Positions 24,601-36,821 of a DNA stretch of 64,000 nt are shown here, in pieces (positions within the stretch are counted from its first letter, which is position 1; each line of letters starts with the position of its first letter). The notes under the pieces are model-generated. The model saw only the letters and a list, made by a program, of their open reading frames with translations. It searched no databases and had not been told where the DNA came from. Source of the stretch: Vespa crabro (Eukaryota > Arthropoda > Insecta > Hymenoptera > Vespidae); contig NC_060961.1 in NCBI RefSeq assembly GCF_910589235.1, forward strand, positions 6,230,001 through 6,294,000, read 5' to 3'. The position numbers were made by a program, and so were the translations under genes.

Positions 24601-27074
24601 TAAAATAACATACATACATGAACTTATTATATGAGACGTTGATATTGAAAGCAGGGCAAGTCTATTTTGTGAAAAAAACAAAAAAAAACAAAAAATATAA
24701 TTAAAGCTAATTCTTATTATAAATTAACGTAAAGTTTATATTTTTATTTATACATATATATATATATAAAAAGTAAAAAAATGGACTTTCAAAATCAATG
24801 ACTCATATGTAGATTGTTAAATATATTTTCTGATAAAAATTTGTCTCAATTGTCAATGAGATCTATTAAAGGGCTAAACTAACGAACGAACGAATAAACG
24901 TTAAAAAAATTTTTATAAAAATATGATCATGTTTATTCACAGATAGCCGAGAAGCTGCTTTCGTTTACGCGATATCAGCAGCTGGAATCGCTTACAGCGT
25001 AACCAGAGCATGTTCAAGGGGCGAACTGACAGATTGTTCCTGCGACAATCGAATTAGGACCCGCCGACCGAATAACTGGCAATGGGGTGGCTGTAGCGAG
25101 GTCAGTATATCTCACTATTCTTATTTAATCGAGCGTTAGTTCGGTGTACGATTCAATTCCGAAATGGTTATTTATTTAATCATCGTCAAATGAATCGTTC
25201 GAATTCTTAATTAATCGTTTACGTTTTATTTTCTATTATAGGGAAATTATAGAAACAATATATATATATATAGTTTTCGTTTACAGAAAATACCAGGAAT
25301 ACGAGTTCGATAGAGACGATCTAAGGTTTCCCTTTAGGAGAAAGTTTCACTCAATACTCCCGTTGAGTATCATTGTTTCTGACGTCTTTTTTTTCTTCTT
25401 TTTTCCTTCCTCTTCTTCTTCTTCTTCTTCTTCTTCTTTTTTCCCTTTTTCAAAGGTAATACCATTTTCCAATCCAATGCACCAACGGATAGAAAGACTA
25501 TCCGCTATGATGGCAGTGTAATGAGACGAAAATGAAGGTTTCTTCTTAGTCTCTTTTAAAATGTTTCTTCTTTCTCTTCTACTTCTACTTCTACTTCTTC
25601 TTCTTTTTCTTTTTCTTTTTCTTTATATATACATTCCTTGCTAAACTAATCGCATTCTTCTTTTATCCACTTAACAAAGGAACGTATAAACGTGTTGTTT
25701 ATACGCTAGACAAAAGTTCGTTATAATAAACTATAGTTAGTACGTTTTAAAGGATTTAAAAATTGAAAAAAGAAAAAAGACAAGAAACTATAAATATACA
25801 ACAAAAACGAGTCTTTTCCTTTACCATCTTTCGTTGCCCGTAGGTTATACCATTGTATAGGGGGATTAGACGAGCTGCTTTTTAGGGATTACGTTCCCTC
25901 GCCCCGTTACTTTCGATACCTCCGGAAGCCCGCAAAGTAATGCTCCTCGTAAATTAAGGTTAAGAAACTAGTGTAAACTAACCACGGTGGACTTTCAAAA
26001 CACGATTCTAAAGTTTTCTATACATGAGTTTATATAGGGGATGAAATCGTTTTTAATAAAATTCAACTTTGATAATGTTTTCTATTAATTTTTACACATA
26101 CAAAAAGCATCATATATTTAAACGCGTTAACGAATAAATATTTCCTATAAAAATTAGGTGACACTTTGTAATCGAATATTAAAAATTAATGCTTACGATA
26201 TGAAATCAATTCGAGCTAAAAAAAAAAAAAAAAATAAAAAAAACAATTTGTTAGGAGTATTATCGTTATATATGGAGTACCTTATCATTGACATATTTTT
26301 GTTATTATTAACATGACATTTATTGTTCTTTAAAATCGATAGTTTTTAAAGATTGTATATCTATTTCATTGATATGCATAATTGTATATAATATATATAT
26401 ATATATATATATGTATATTGTGATGACACGTGATAATCAATTAATCTCACAATCACACACGTATGACAATGTATAGTATTACGGGACACGACACTTCTCT
26501 CTCGAGGATCTCGAATCGATGACGCATACAGAAACCGAATGTAAACTATTGCACTTGTTACCCAGGACAAACCACGTTCTTATATGGCTATCGCAAGAAG
26601 AACTAGCCAAGATCCGTCTAAACCGGTTCGATGCTCCCTGTCTCGATACACTAGCTCGTAGATATTTTCCTACTTTGAACGATACTTAAGAGACTACTTT
26701 GGTTCGATCGCTTCGAGAAAGTAGGTGATCTTCTGGAATTTGTTTTTTTCTCACCGAAAATTACTCGACGCCTAATGGAGTTAATTAATATTATAGTTTT
26801 TTTCTTCTTCTCTTTTTTTTCTTTTTTTTTTCTTTTTTTTTTTTTTAATTTTTTTCATTAATCGAAATATAATACTGTTAGCTTGTAACATTAATTGTAT
26901 AAAATCGTCGAGAAAAATAATTTATCTAAATATTAAATGATCAATAATGTATGAAGCTTAAGTAGAGAGAAGACAAAAAAAAAAGAAAATAGAAAAAAAA
27001 AATAGAAGAATCAATCTCTTATCTTTTTCCCCATAAAAAATAAAATATCCATTAAAAGTTCGATGAAAAACGTA

Positions 27075-27128
<54 letters not shown>

Positions 27129-30100
27129 TCTATAAGTGGTCTAAGTCAATTAAAACTTTAAAAATAATATTTTCGTATGAGATTCATAGAAAATTTCACA
27201 TTCATAATAAATTTTCATTAATCAAGTAATAAAATTTTAAATTAAAATTTTACATAATATATAAAATATTTTTTAACTTATTCAAATGTAATCCTTTAAA
27301 TATCTCAAAAGAAGAAATATATATGACATAGATCACTTTCATAATTATGGACAGATATATCCCCAACGATAATCGTTCAAGGAGAGAATCGTGAGAGGAA
27401 TGAAGAGTTAGAGGTTAAAGATAAAAAGAGGGTAGAGTGCTACAGTCTCGACCTCCCTCTCTAAGCGCGTAAACCTTAACCCTGGCCGAAGACAAAGCTT
27501 GTTCTCTAAACGGATGCATTTCGTGCGAACGGCTGACCCCTTGTAGACTTTGCAAGCTTACAACGGGATTAAGGGGGTTAAGCTTGTTAACTTGCAACAA
27601 TCCGCCGTCCCCTTTCTCGTTCGTTCTTCGTTCTACGCATGGATAGCGCAAGCAACACCGAGAACGATAGCGATGCTAGTACTATGGTGATTGCATTGGT
27701 AATGGTATGTACGTATATATATTGATGGTGACGGTGTGGGTGGTAATGTCGAGAAGTTCGTCGCGTTTCCTCTAGGATTACAACCAAGAGGTATTGTCGT
27801 CCATTTCTCCTTCCAAGTTCTCTGTTAAATCCTCGACGTCTTTGAAACGTCTCGTGGTCTCTCCTTAACGAGCCAGATCCCATGGGACAGATGTCTTGAA
27901 CGAGCGAGCCGACAGATTTTCGAGATAACGATGTTTGTTTTCCAACCGTTCTCTTCGTTCACATCGAGCGAACTAACGTCAGGATTCATCTGGCAGAAAA
28001 TACTCCTAATTAATAAATCCCTTCCTTCCTTCCTTCCTTCGCGTACGTTTGTGAAATTTCACTGAAATACAAAGTCAAATATAAATTACGTCGGTTTATT
28101 AATTAAAAGTCGATTAAACTTGAACACTCCTTGAACAAAGATTCTTAAACTCATAATGTTTGTCTTTAGGACATACATTTTGGAGACAAGTTCTCTAGAG
28201 AATGGACCGACGGTGCTGAGGAATCAATTAAGGAAGGAATTCTGCATGGTGTCAAAGGACTGGCCGGTCAGCTTATGAGGAAACACGACAGCGAGGCAGG
28301 CAGGCGAGCTGTTCGTTCAAAAATGAAACGTATTTGCAAGTGTCACGGTAAATCATTATTATTTAACTTCCTTAAATATCATAACTTTATATTATCGAAT
28401 TAAATTCTAATAACAAATACGATATTACACCATACGAGCCCAAATAATATATCATAATGTTAAAAGAGAAAATAATCGATATGATCGGAACCTTATCAAC
28501 GAACAAGTACACGCGTTTTAAATATTTTATAATGTTTACGTTTAGAAAATATCTTTAAGATACCTATTATAAGTATTATTTGTTAATAATTGAAACACGT
28601 TTACAAAGCCAAATCACGATTAGCTCCACTTTTGAAATTTTTTTTCTTTAAATTTAAGTATCAAAACACTCACTAAAAGTATTAACTATTTATATTAATA
28701 ATAAATTTCCTTAATTTCCATTATACTATATCATTAAATAACAAAGAAATTTTTTTTTTCTTTTTTTTTCCCATCGAATAAAAAATAATTCACTTTAGAA
28801 GCCAATTTGATTAACTCCTCTAATCGTAAATCATTGCGATTCTAAAAGTCAAAGCTATTAGCAAGATCTTATTTATACATTCTACGATGTTCATTTGAAT
28901 TTATATTTTAAAAGGGGAAATTTGAAAAAAAAAAAAGAAAAATTTATATCATCTTATCATATTTCAACGTTACTTTCCTTTATGGAGTTAATCGATTTGG
29001 TTAAGTTAAATTAGGAATCTAATTTCAATTATCTTTTCCATTTTGAATTGATATCATTAATACGAATGTCGAATATCCTTGCATGTCCAGGCATGTCCGG
29101 ATCATGCAGTGTCCGCGTCTGTTGGAGGAGACTTCCAGCATTCAGAGAGGCCGGAACTGATCTCGCAGCTCTTCACGATGGGGCGGCATTGGTACGACTG
29201 TCTCAACGGGGCGGCAGAAGACCCGCAAGACTGAGGCCCGCGCAACCCGATCTCAAACGACCGAACAAGACGGATTTAGTTTACCTGGAGGACAGTCCTG
29301 ATTATTGTGAAAGAAATATCACGTACGTTTATACACTTACGAACAGAATGAAATATATGTATAACGATTAGAAGCAGAAGTCATAGCATGAAACGTGGAG
29401 TCTCTTAATACTGTAGAAAAACAATTATTTACAAAAAAAAGAAAAGAAATATCATTTTCTTCTTTATTAATTCTTTCGACGTAAATAATAAAGCGACAGA
29501 AACATTTCGGCAGCTTTAAGTACAATTTTAAACTTTTTTAAAAGAATATTCTTACGTGAATATAATTTTATAATTATATATTGCTTATTACGATTATATA
29601 ATTAGATTGTGTGAATATGAAATGTCGAATTTATTTTTCAATAGAATGTGAATACTGTTATTCCAGTTTCTTTTTTCTTTTTTTCTTTTTTAATACCAAA
29701 CTAACATTTTATTCGTCAAAATAGACAATATATTATTGCATTGTTTTTTGCGAACGACATTTTAACAAATGAAAAAAAAAAGGAAAGAAGTCCTTCCTCG
29801 AAAAAGTTCCGTCTAATTTTCAAACGACAAAAAATCTGTGTGAGCATTATTTAATTTCATTAACATTACAAAGTTTTCCTCAAGGCTTCTTTTGTTAAAA
29901 AAAAAAAAAAACTCTTCTTTACAAAACGGAATTTTTCAAACTATCTTTTGTATGATTCGTTCATTAACATTACCATCATCAAACGCATTATTAATATTAC
30001 GACTTACATGAGCTGCATTGTGACGGAGTTTAAAAAAAGAAAAAAAGGAAAAGAAAAGAAAGAAAGAAAAATAATTTACTCTCATTTTCACGTCATACAA

Positions 30101-30649
30101 AATTTTTCCTAGGATTAAAGACATAAATAAAAAAAAATTTTTTAAATTAAAAAAATAAAAAATGAGAAAAGAACCATAAAACTTTTCAACGACTCAATGA
30201 AACATTAATTAACGATAAATTTGCGAATATAGAATTAGAATAGATTCGACATTTCGTAATTACATACAATCTGATAATAATATTTTAATGATGATCCACA
30301 TCGTTGCTTCTATTATCTCATTACGAATGAATATTTTATTTGAAAGAAAGAGAGAGATAGAAAGAAAGAGAGAGAAAGAGAGAGAGAGAGAGAGAAAAGA
30401 AGAAAAATAAACGAACAAACGGATTTAATCGTTTGGATTGATCTTAGGCTAGGCATCCCCGGAACGAGAGGAAGAATTTGCAATCGAACATCACCGGGTC
30501 TCGATGGTTGCCGATTATTGTGCTGCGGTCGTGGCTATCAAACAAGGGTAAGGGACGTCACGGAGAAATGCAGTTGCCGATTCGTCTGGTGCTGTCACGT
30601 GAAGTGCGAACTATGCAGACAGAGGCGCGAGGAACACATTTGCAATTAA
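21688..30649 (+). CDS. WntA: Wnt ligand, WntA-type (5' exon missing)
   Basis: Secreted, lipid-modified Wnt signal that acts on Frizzled receptors. Coding exons read from the sequence are 21688-21886, 24207-24330, 24943-25100, 28170-28347, 29091-29322 and 30448-30649 (TAA stop). All have AG/GT borders and compatible phases, giving about 363 residues. Landmarks in order are AIEECQHQF, RWNCS, SREAAFVYAISAAG, ACSRGEL, WQWGGCSEDIHFG, CKCHGMSGSCSVRVCW (which contains the Ser acylated by Porcupine), KTDLVYLEDSPDYCERN, GTRGRICNRTS, LLCCGRGYQTR and the Cys-rich end closing in HICN. The first exon seen starts inside a codon (G of a split codon, then TYR-LEU-GLY), so an upstream signal-peptide exon exists but was not located. 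The WNT fold is certain. Assignment to WntA rather than Wnt4 or Wnt11 rests on recalled similarity (SEDIHFG, MSGSCSVRVCW, DLVYLEDSPDYCERN). A Gly-rich insert follows the N-terminus, and the usual NLHNNEAGR is read here as RKHDSEAGR. Confidence 0.9.
21887..24206. other. WntA: Wnt intron
   Basis: 2.3-kb phase-0 intron, AT-rich with a complex stretch at 22800-23540 that includes ORFs of 76 and 90 codons (22908-23138, 23263-23535). I recognise neither; composition and lack of flanking exons argue for non-coding DNA. A TTC repeat follows at 23585-23640. Confidence 0.7.
24331..24942. other. WntA: Wnt intron
   Basis: 0.6-kb AT-rich phase-1 intron with short TA repeats; a sequence like ATAATAAACATAT...CGTATATCGTATTTATTATTCA is partly duplicated near 24500-24600. 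Confidence 0.7.
25101..28169. other. WntA: Wnt intron with complex non-repetitive stretches
   Basis: 3.1-kb phase-0 intron. Repeats: CTT (25410-25440), poly-T (26810-26850), (AT)n (27079-27126), CCTT (28021-28040). Complex stretches at 25840-26040, 26450-26760 and 27370-28000 could be intronic enhancers. The last includes GGGATTAAGGGGGTTAAGC, two K50-homeodomain-like cores. Confidence 0.6.
28348..29090. other. WntA: Wnt intron
   Basis: 0.74-kb AT-rich phase-1 intron; nothing recognisable. Confidence 0.7.
29323..30447. other. WntA: Last Wnt intron
   Basis: 1.1-kb phase-2 intron, AT-rich with a GA tract at 30345-30400 ahead of the acceptor. No gene seen. Confidence 0.7.
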
Positions 30650-30797
30650 AGAATAATAAGATAGACATTGGTCGCGCGACTCCATGCAATTTGACAACGT
30701 GTCTTCTTTGAGATGAGTAATATAACTCATACATAAATCGATTTCAAGGGCAAATCGACGTATTCTTATCGCACGATTTTTAACGTTGCGTTGATGA

Positions 30798-30803
30798 AAT
30801 AAA
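30798..30803 (+). terminator. WntA: Candidate poly(A) signal of the Wnt gene
   Basis: First AATAAA after the stop codon, about 150 bp downstream. Others may be used. Confidence 0.35.
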
Positions 30804-31021
30804 AGAAAGAGAAATGAAATGAGTCGATATGAGGAATAGGAAAGGCGGAGGGGAAGGAGATGGGGATGAAAATATGAATGGAGATATGGGAAGCTAAGAG
30901 ATCGGGTGAGGGAGAAAAATAGAAAGGAACAAAAAAAAAATATATATATATATATATACATACCAATATCCGCCGCGAGAGGCTAGAAAATAAGAAAAAA
31001 GGGACGATATACCTACGACTC

Positions 31022-31026
31022 TGTTG

Positions 31027-31073
<47 letters not shown>

Positions 31074-31140
31074 GAAAATGAGAAAGAGAGAGAGAGAGAG
31101 AAAACAAGAAAATGAGAGAGAGAGAGAGAGAAAGGAGAGA
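31022..31140. repeat. (GA)n array
   Basis: GA dinucleotides broken by AAACAAGAAAATGA, which occurs twice, so the block is partly duplicated. Confidence 0.85.
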
Positions 31141-31431
31141 AAGATAATGAAAAAGAGGACAAAGAAATAAAAGAGAAAAAAAGCGTTCTGTACCTGACAG
31201 TCAGAGTGTCGTAAATAATCCACTCTTCGGCAACATTTATTTTAAGTTTATTTATCTATAATTTCGGATACTCAGGGTAATACGCTTTGTCCGCGCTTCT
31301 ATGTTTATGAATAGAAGAAGAAAAAGGAAGCCATCGATATACTGCGTGCATACGTGCATGCGTGCATGCGCGGACCCCTCGAGTTTCAGTATTAATAATG
31401 GTGTGGGTATGTTAAGGAGGCGATCGTCTAC

Positions 31432-31707
31432 ATGGATACATACCCACATTGGAGTTACGAACACGTGGCTCGTTATGCTAGTCTGGCTCTCAGGTGCAGC
31501 GTCGACCGCGTGGATATTGACAAACCGAGCATACGGAAAATGTTTATTAACGACGACATTACGTCGCTCGATGAGGAAAAATCGACGGTCGTATTATTCA
31601 AAAAAGAAAAAAAAAAGAAAGAGATAAATAAAAAGAATAAAAAAAGAAGAGAAAAAAAGAAAGGAAGAAAAAAGAAAGAACGAATTAATTTCTTTTTCCA
31701 ATTCTAA
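31432..31707 (+). CDS. Unrecognised small ORF 3' of the Wnt gene
   Basis: 91 codons starting MDTYPHWSYEHVARYASLAL. The first ~56 residues have balanced, protein-like composition (aromatic, acidic and basic residues; DIDKPSIRKMFINDD) in a GC-richer island. The rest runs into a Lys-rich A-tract. I do not recognise a family. There is no signal peptide. It could be a small gene, a 3' exon, or a non-coding element open by chance. Confidence 0.2.
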   Translation: MDTYPHWSYEHVARYASLALRCSVDRVDIDKPSIRKMFINDDITSLDEEKSTVVLFKKEKKKKEINKKNKKRREKKKGRKKKERINFFFQF

Positions 31708-32817
31708 AGCTCAGAGTGTATCTGTCTATCCCATTTGAAACCGTACATCTAAATGTTTCCGCTTGATTCTAATGACGAACGAAAGAATGTCACGGAACGA
31801 GAAATACAGCAGGAACATTTTTCTTCCCCTTTCAAGATCATTTTTTTCAGATAATCAAAGTCATCGGTGTTTCTATTTTTCCCTATTCTTTTATTTTTAT
31901 TTTTATTTTTTTTTTATTTTATTTTTTTTATTTTTTCTTTATTTTTTTTTTTTTTTGGTGAAATGTTTATATTTTTATTACAATAATATGATAGCTCATA
32001 AAATTATCAAATATGGGAAATATTTAGTGTAATAGGGATATGTCTGATCTTAGCACGAATTTGAAGAAAAAAATAATGTTTGAAAGAATAAAAAAAAAAG
32101 GTAGAAATCTTAAACTTAAGCGTTTCGGTCTAAATGATGTTTTTTTTTTTTTTAAGTCACATAAGCTTCCATTGATTTTAAAGCAAAACATAATATACGT
32201 TCGAGACGATGTCCTCTCTTCGTATTAATATGTTTTTTAATTTTTAAACAACGATCAAAGAATGCAATATTCGTTGCAATTGTTTTAAAATTCGTGTTAA
32301 ATATCACTTTATATCTTACATCGAGAGAAGCTGTCTTTTCTTTTTAATTTATTTATTCATCATCTAATTTATTATGATTTGCGTTATATTTTTAAGGTCA
32401 TGCTGTGAGCCTCCCTAATTTTTCTAATTAAAACATGATTCTTTTTTTCTTTTCATTCCAGGCAATTCCTTGAGATCGAAAAAATAATAATACTCTAGGA
32501 ATATATTTTTTTGACGAGCTATCATACTGCGGTGGTAACAACCAATGTACCATTCTACCTAAAAAAGAAAAAAAAAAAAAGAAAAAAACTACCGATGACC
32601 TTAATATCTTAAAAATACCTTAAAATAAAATATATTTCATATCATTACATCTTTCCCTTTCAAACGATGTAACATTGCTCTATAACATTTTTTTATCCCG
32701 CCGAAAAAAAATATTTAGACTTATTCGAGATTTTAAATGGGATACTCTGTATACTCTCGATGATAGATATCCTATTAAAAGGAGATATATATGTATTCCT
32801 GTACACTACTAAGTTGA

Positions 32818-32822
<5 letters not shown>

Positions 32823-32852
<30 letters not shown>

Positions 32853-32889
32853 TGTATGTATGTATGTATGTATGTATGTATGTATGTAT
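32823..32889. repeat. (GTAT)n microsatellite
   Basis: About 16 GTAT units without interruption. Confidence 0.95.
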
Positions 32890-33745
32890 TATCATTATAA
32901 TGGATCTTTGAAATATTCAAGAAACTTTTTTTATTTTAATGTCGAGTAATTTTCTTTTAAATTATAAACAAAAAAAAAAGAAAAAAGAAAAAAAGAAAAA
33001 AAACAAAAAAGAAAATTAATAATCAATATTCTGTACGAAGTTCATTAAAGAAGAAAAAATACAATTACTAGTTTTAGCAATAAAAGCTTTAGCTTTGGCT
33101 TATTGGCTTCTAACGATAAGACAAAAAAAAATTAAGTAAGCCATTTTTATAAAATACATTCATAATAAATTATATATATATATATATGCATTTTGTAAAT
33201 TCTAACTATTTATACGTTTAATAGTTTTGTCCAAAGATTTTTAATGCTTTAATTGATTATTATCTTACAAAATCGAAATAATTTTCAAGAGATTATTTTT
33301 ATGAATATACTTTTTTTCTATTGCATTCGTCAATTTCAGTGAAATATTTACTAAAAGTTATCAATAAATTGCATATATTACTCGAAATAGATACGAACAT
33401 TTTGAAAAGCTTACTTTACATACATATCTTGTTACATTTACAACTAATCGTACTGTGACATACTTCATACAGTACACATTAATTTCTTTGCACATTCGTT
33501 ACATTTGTTTTGACCAATCTGAAAAATATTATTTGATTACAAATTTATTTTCCTTTTCTTCTTTTTTTTTTTGTTTAAATTTCTACGAATATGGCGCATA
33601 TCAGATCTTTTGTGTTTTCATTTTTAACGATGAACCGTCCTGGTATGCTCGTCCGATGATCTATAACTTGAATAAAAGTGATTATTACCATCACAACATT
33701 AAAAGCTCGAAATATTAATTATGCAATATCCACGTGCGAGATGAA

Positions 33746-33780
<35 letters not shown>

Positions 33781-34440
33781 AATAGATGGAGAGAAAGAGA
33801 AAGAGAGAGAGAGGAGAGAGAAAAAGATAGAGAGAGAAAGAGAGAAATAGAAAAGAGAAAAAGAGAGAAAGAGAGAGAGAGAGAGATAAAAAAGAAAAGA
33901 GTACTCGCATATTCGTACACACACACACACACACACCCAGAGAGAGAAAGAAAGAGACACACAACACAAACAGACACAGAAACAGATAGACATACACACG
34001 CACATAGTGAATCTTATCTATTAAATTAAAGAAAGGAAAAAAAAAGAAAAGTAAAAAAGAAAACAAACAAAAAAAAAGAATCATTAAAACGAAAAGATCT
34101 CTAAAAAGTGTAGGGTATCTTTAATGTATGCCAATGCTCTCTAGCGCCTAGAATTTTGTCTTAACGTAAAAAAAGTAAGAATAATCGTAACGCTCGCTGC
34201 CGCACTCTCGGCGTAATAAAGAAAAAAAAAAAAAAAGGAGAAAAAAAAGAGAAAAAAAGTAAAAAGAAAAAAAAGAGAGGAAAAAAAGAAAAAGAAAGAA
34301 AGGTACGATGATCGCATGTACGTTTTGAATGAAGTATATATGAAGAACTATGGTAGATTTATTGATATGAAATGCTAGTAGGATTGTCCATATCGTTCAC
34401 GTATTATCATGGAAGAAGGACGAACGCAAGACGTCAAATC

Positions 34441-34476
34441 GTGTCGTCATCGTCATCGTCGTAATCGTCGTCATCG

Positions 34477-34525
<49 letters not shown>

Positions 34526-34545
34526 AGTCGTCATTGTCATCGTCG
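34441..34545. repeat. (CGTCAT)n hexamer repeat
   Basis: CGTCAT/CGTCGT units over about 105 bp. Confidence 0.85.
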
Positions 34546-35737
34546 TTTATTCTCGTCTCGAAGTGCTCGAAACACTCGTATGTAAACGAACGTGAAAAAA
34601 TCTGCCAATGAATGAATGTAAATAATATCTTATATCGTATTTAGCTTTTACGTCCAGAGATCCGTGTAACTGTATATACGTAAATATAATTACACATATA
34701 TCGCATTTTCGAATCCTGCCCAAGCACGAAACGAACATGTTTTGCGAGTAAAAAGAGAAAAAAGAAAAGAAAAGAAAAAGAAAAAAAAAAGAATGACACT
34801 TTAAGACTCGTCGCACACGTCGCCGCGAAGAAGGATATATATATATATATGCATATATATATTAAAGTAGTAACGAACATACGATATAATTTAACATGAA
34901 AATTTTCAAGCCATTTAATCACCGTAAAAATTACCAAATTGCTTTGATAATTTAATATCAAAGATTTTGCAAAATTTCAATATGCAATAATTTTCTAAAT
35001 AAAAAATTAATATTAAATTATCATTATTAATTCTATGTGATGTCCAATACAATATCAAGCATTTATTGTAAATTAAAAGATCTATTTGTTCGTCGTAATT
35101 ATTTTTAATCTTCGACAATTTCCAATTGTTCCAGATTATTATTGATATTTGTTGAAAGTTATTATTTGAAACTTTTTATGTCGTACATGTAATTTCAAGT
35201 GATTGATTGAGCTTTACATTAGATATAAGACAAGATAAAGGTAGATGTACAACTTCTTTTTTGTGATGGATACCTTCTTAGTTCGTCCGTATCATCAGTC
35301 ATTTTTTCCACTTCGAATTGAAACTTTTTTTTTTTTTTATCTGTACAACCTCGACCTCGTTTTATTATTCATACGTTTATCGTTATTGTATGAAGGAAAA
35401 AAAAGAAACGTATTTAAAGGGGGGGGGAGGGGGAAAGAAAAATTTGAAAAGAAAAGAAAAGAAAAGCGCAAAGAATTGATAATCCTATTCTGTACGATTT
35501 AAAAACGTTAATAACCTTTTGATGATTTTGAATGATGATTAATTTAATAATATAACATTAATTTCATATACTTTTTATTTTATAACATACCCGAAAAGAT
35601 CGCATAATCAAAAATATGATATGATTTGAGGATTCGAATCTTTGATTAAGGATTGCATCTCGAAACATTCCTGTTCTTTGATTGTTTGTACGAAGATAAT
35701 GTTTAATAATAAGTGCTTCTACTTCTATTTGTCTTTG

Positions 35738-35740
<3 letters not shown>

Positions 35741-35772
<32 letters not shown>
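35741..35772. repeat. Poly-A tract
   Basis: Run of about 31 A's continuing as an A-rich tract to about 35815. Confidence 0.9.
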
Positions 35773-35773
<1 letters not shown>

Positions 35774-36504
35774 CGAAAAAAAGAAAAAAAAAGAAAAGAG
35801 AAAAAAACAAGAATCATAGAAAGCAATCGATACGTGACAATTTTTTTACGATTAAAAGAAAAAACGAGGGAAAAAAAAATTATACATATTATAAAATTAT
35901 ACATATTATAAAATTATACATAACACTCAATGGTTTGTCTACGAGCAAAAGAAAGTCTCTAATAAGTCTGAAAAATATTCACATTTCGTACGTTTGTAAC
36001 TACTTTTCACGCGTTTTACGTGCTATATACGAGCTACAAATTAAAACTCTACGAAGAAAGAAGAAAAAAAAAAAATCGATAGAATAAAAATCGTCGATCA
36101 GGAGATTGCAGTATGCATGCAACCAAACGAACACCGATAGCGTTGCAAATTCATTTTTTCCTTTTTGTATGAAAAATGAAAGAAAAACAAAAAAAGGTAA
36201 AAATAAAAAGTAAAAATAAGAATTAAAAAAAAAAAATAAAATAAAATAAAAAAAAAAGAAAAAAAGAAGAAAAACCCCAAAAAAGAAAAAAAAGATAAAT
36301 AAATACGAAAAAAAAACGAAACAAACAGAAACAACCTAATCGCTAATTTAATTAGGACTGCGATCTTAATGATACGTTTATTACTAGATACCTCTATTCG
36401 TCCGTATGTTTGTAAGACTCTATGATAAGGCGCATAGGACAAACGAGAAACTCGTTATTGCCGCGTACATCACACAGAGCCGCAGTATTGAGAAATTTGT
36501 ATAA

Positions 36505-36510
36505 TTTATT
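36505..36510 (-). terminator. Candidate poly(A) signal of the UGT-like gene
   Basis: AATAAA on the minus strand about 310 bp beyond the stop. An assignment by position only. Confidence 0.3.
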
Positions 36511-36821
36511 TTTCCTTATGATAATATATATTACATTATATTATTAGCTTTTCCAAAATTACTAATTAAATAACTTCTCGTAAATATGATTAGGCCTCTC
36601 TCTCTATTAGAAATGAGATATACCATATAGTTCGTAACATTTGTATATGTATGTACCTGTAATCCATGTGCATTTATATAAATACATATGCGACAAAGCG
36701 TCTATTATTGTGTCTCACAATTAATTTCTAATACGTATACTTACGATGATTTAAAAAGATACATATACATAAACATATACATATACATATAAATATACAT
36801 ATACATATACATATATATATA

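Larger units (their letters stand above)
30804..36500. other. Intergenic region between Wnt and the UGT-like gene
   Basis: AT-rich DNA with GA (31022-31140, 33748-33895), GTAT (32823-32889), CA (33917-33936), CGTCAT (34441-34545) and poly-A (35741-35772) repeats. 31280-31600 is a more complex island with the small ORF described separately. No other gene seen. Confidence 0.55.

Noticed and set aside
30548..30553. GTAAGG donor-like site inside the last Wnt exon
   Set aside because: The reading frame continues through conserved Wnt sequence to the terminal HICN, so it is not a used splice site.
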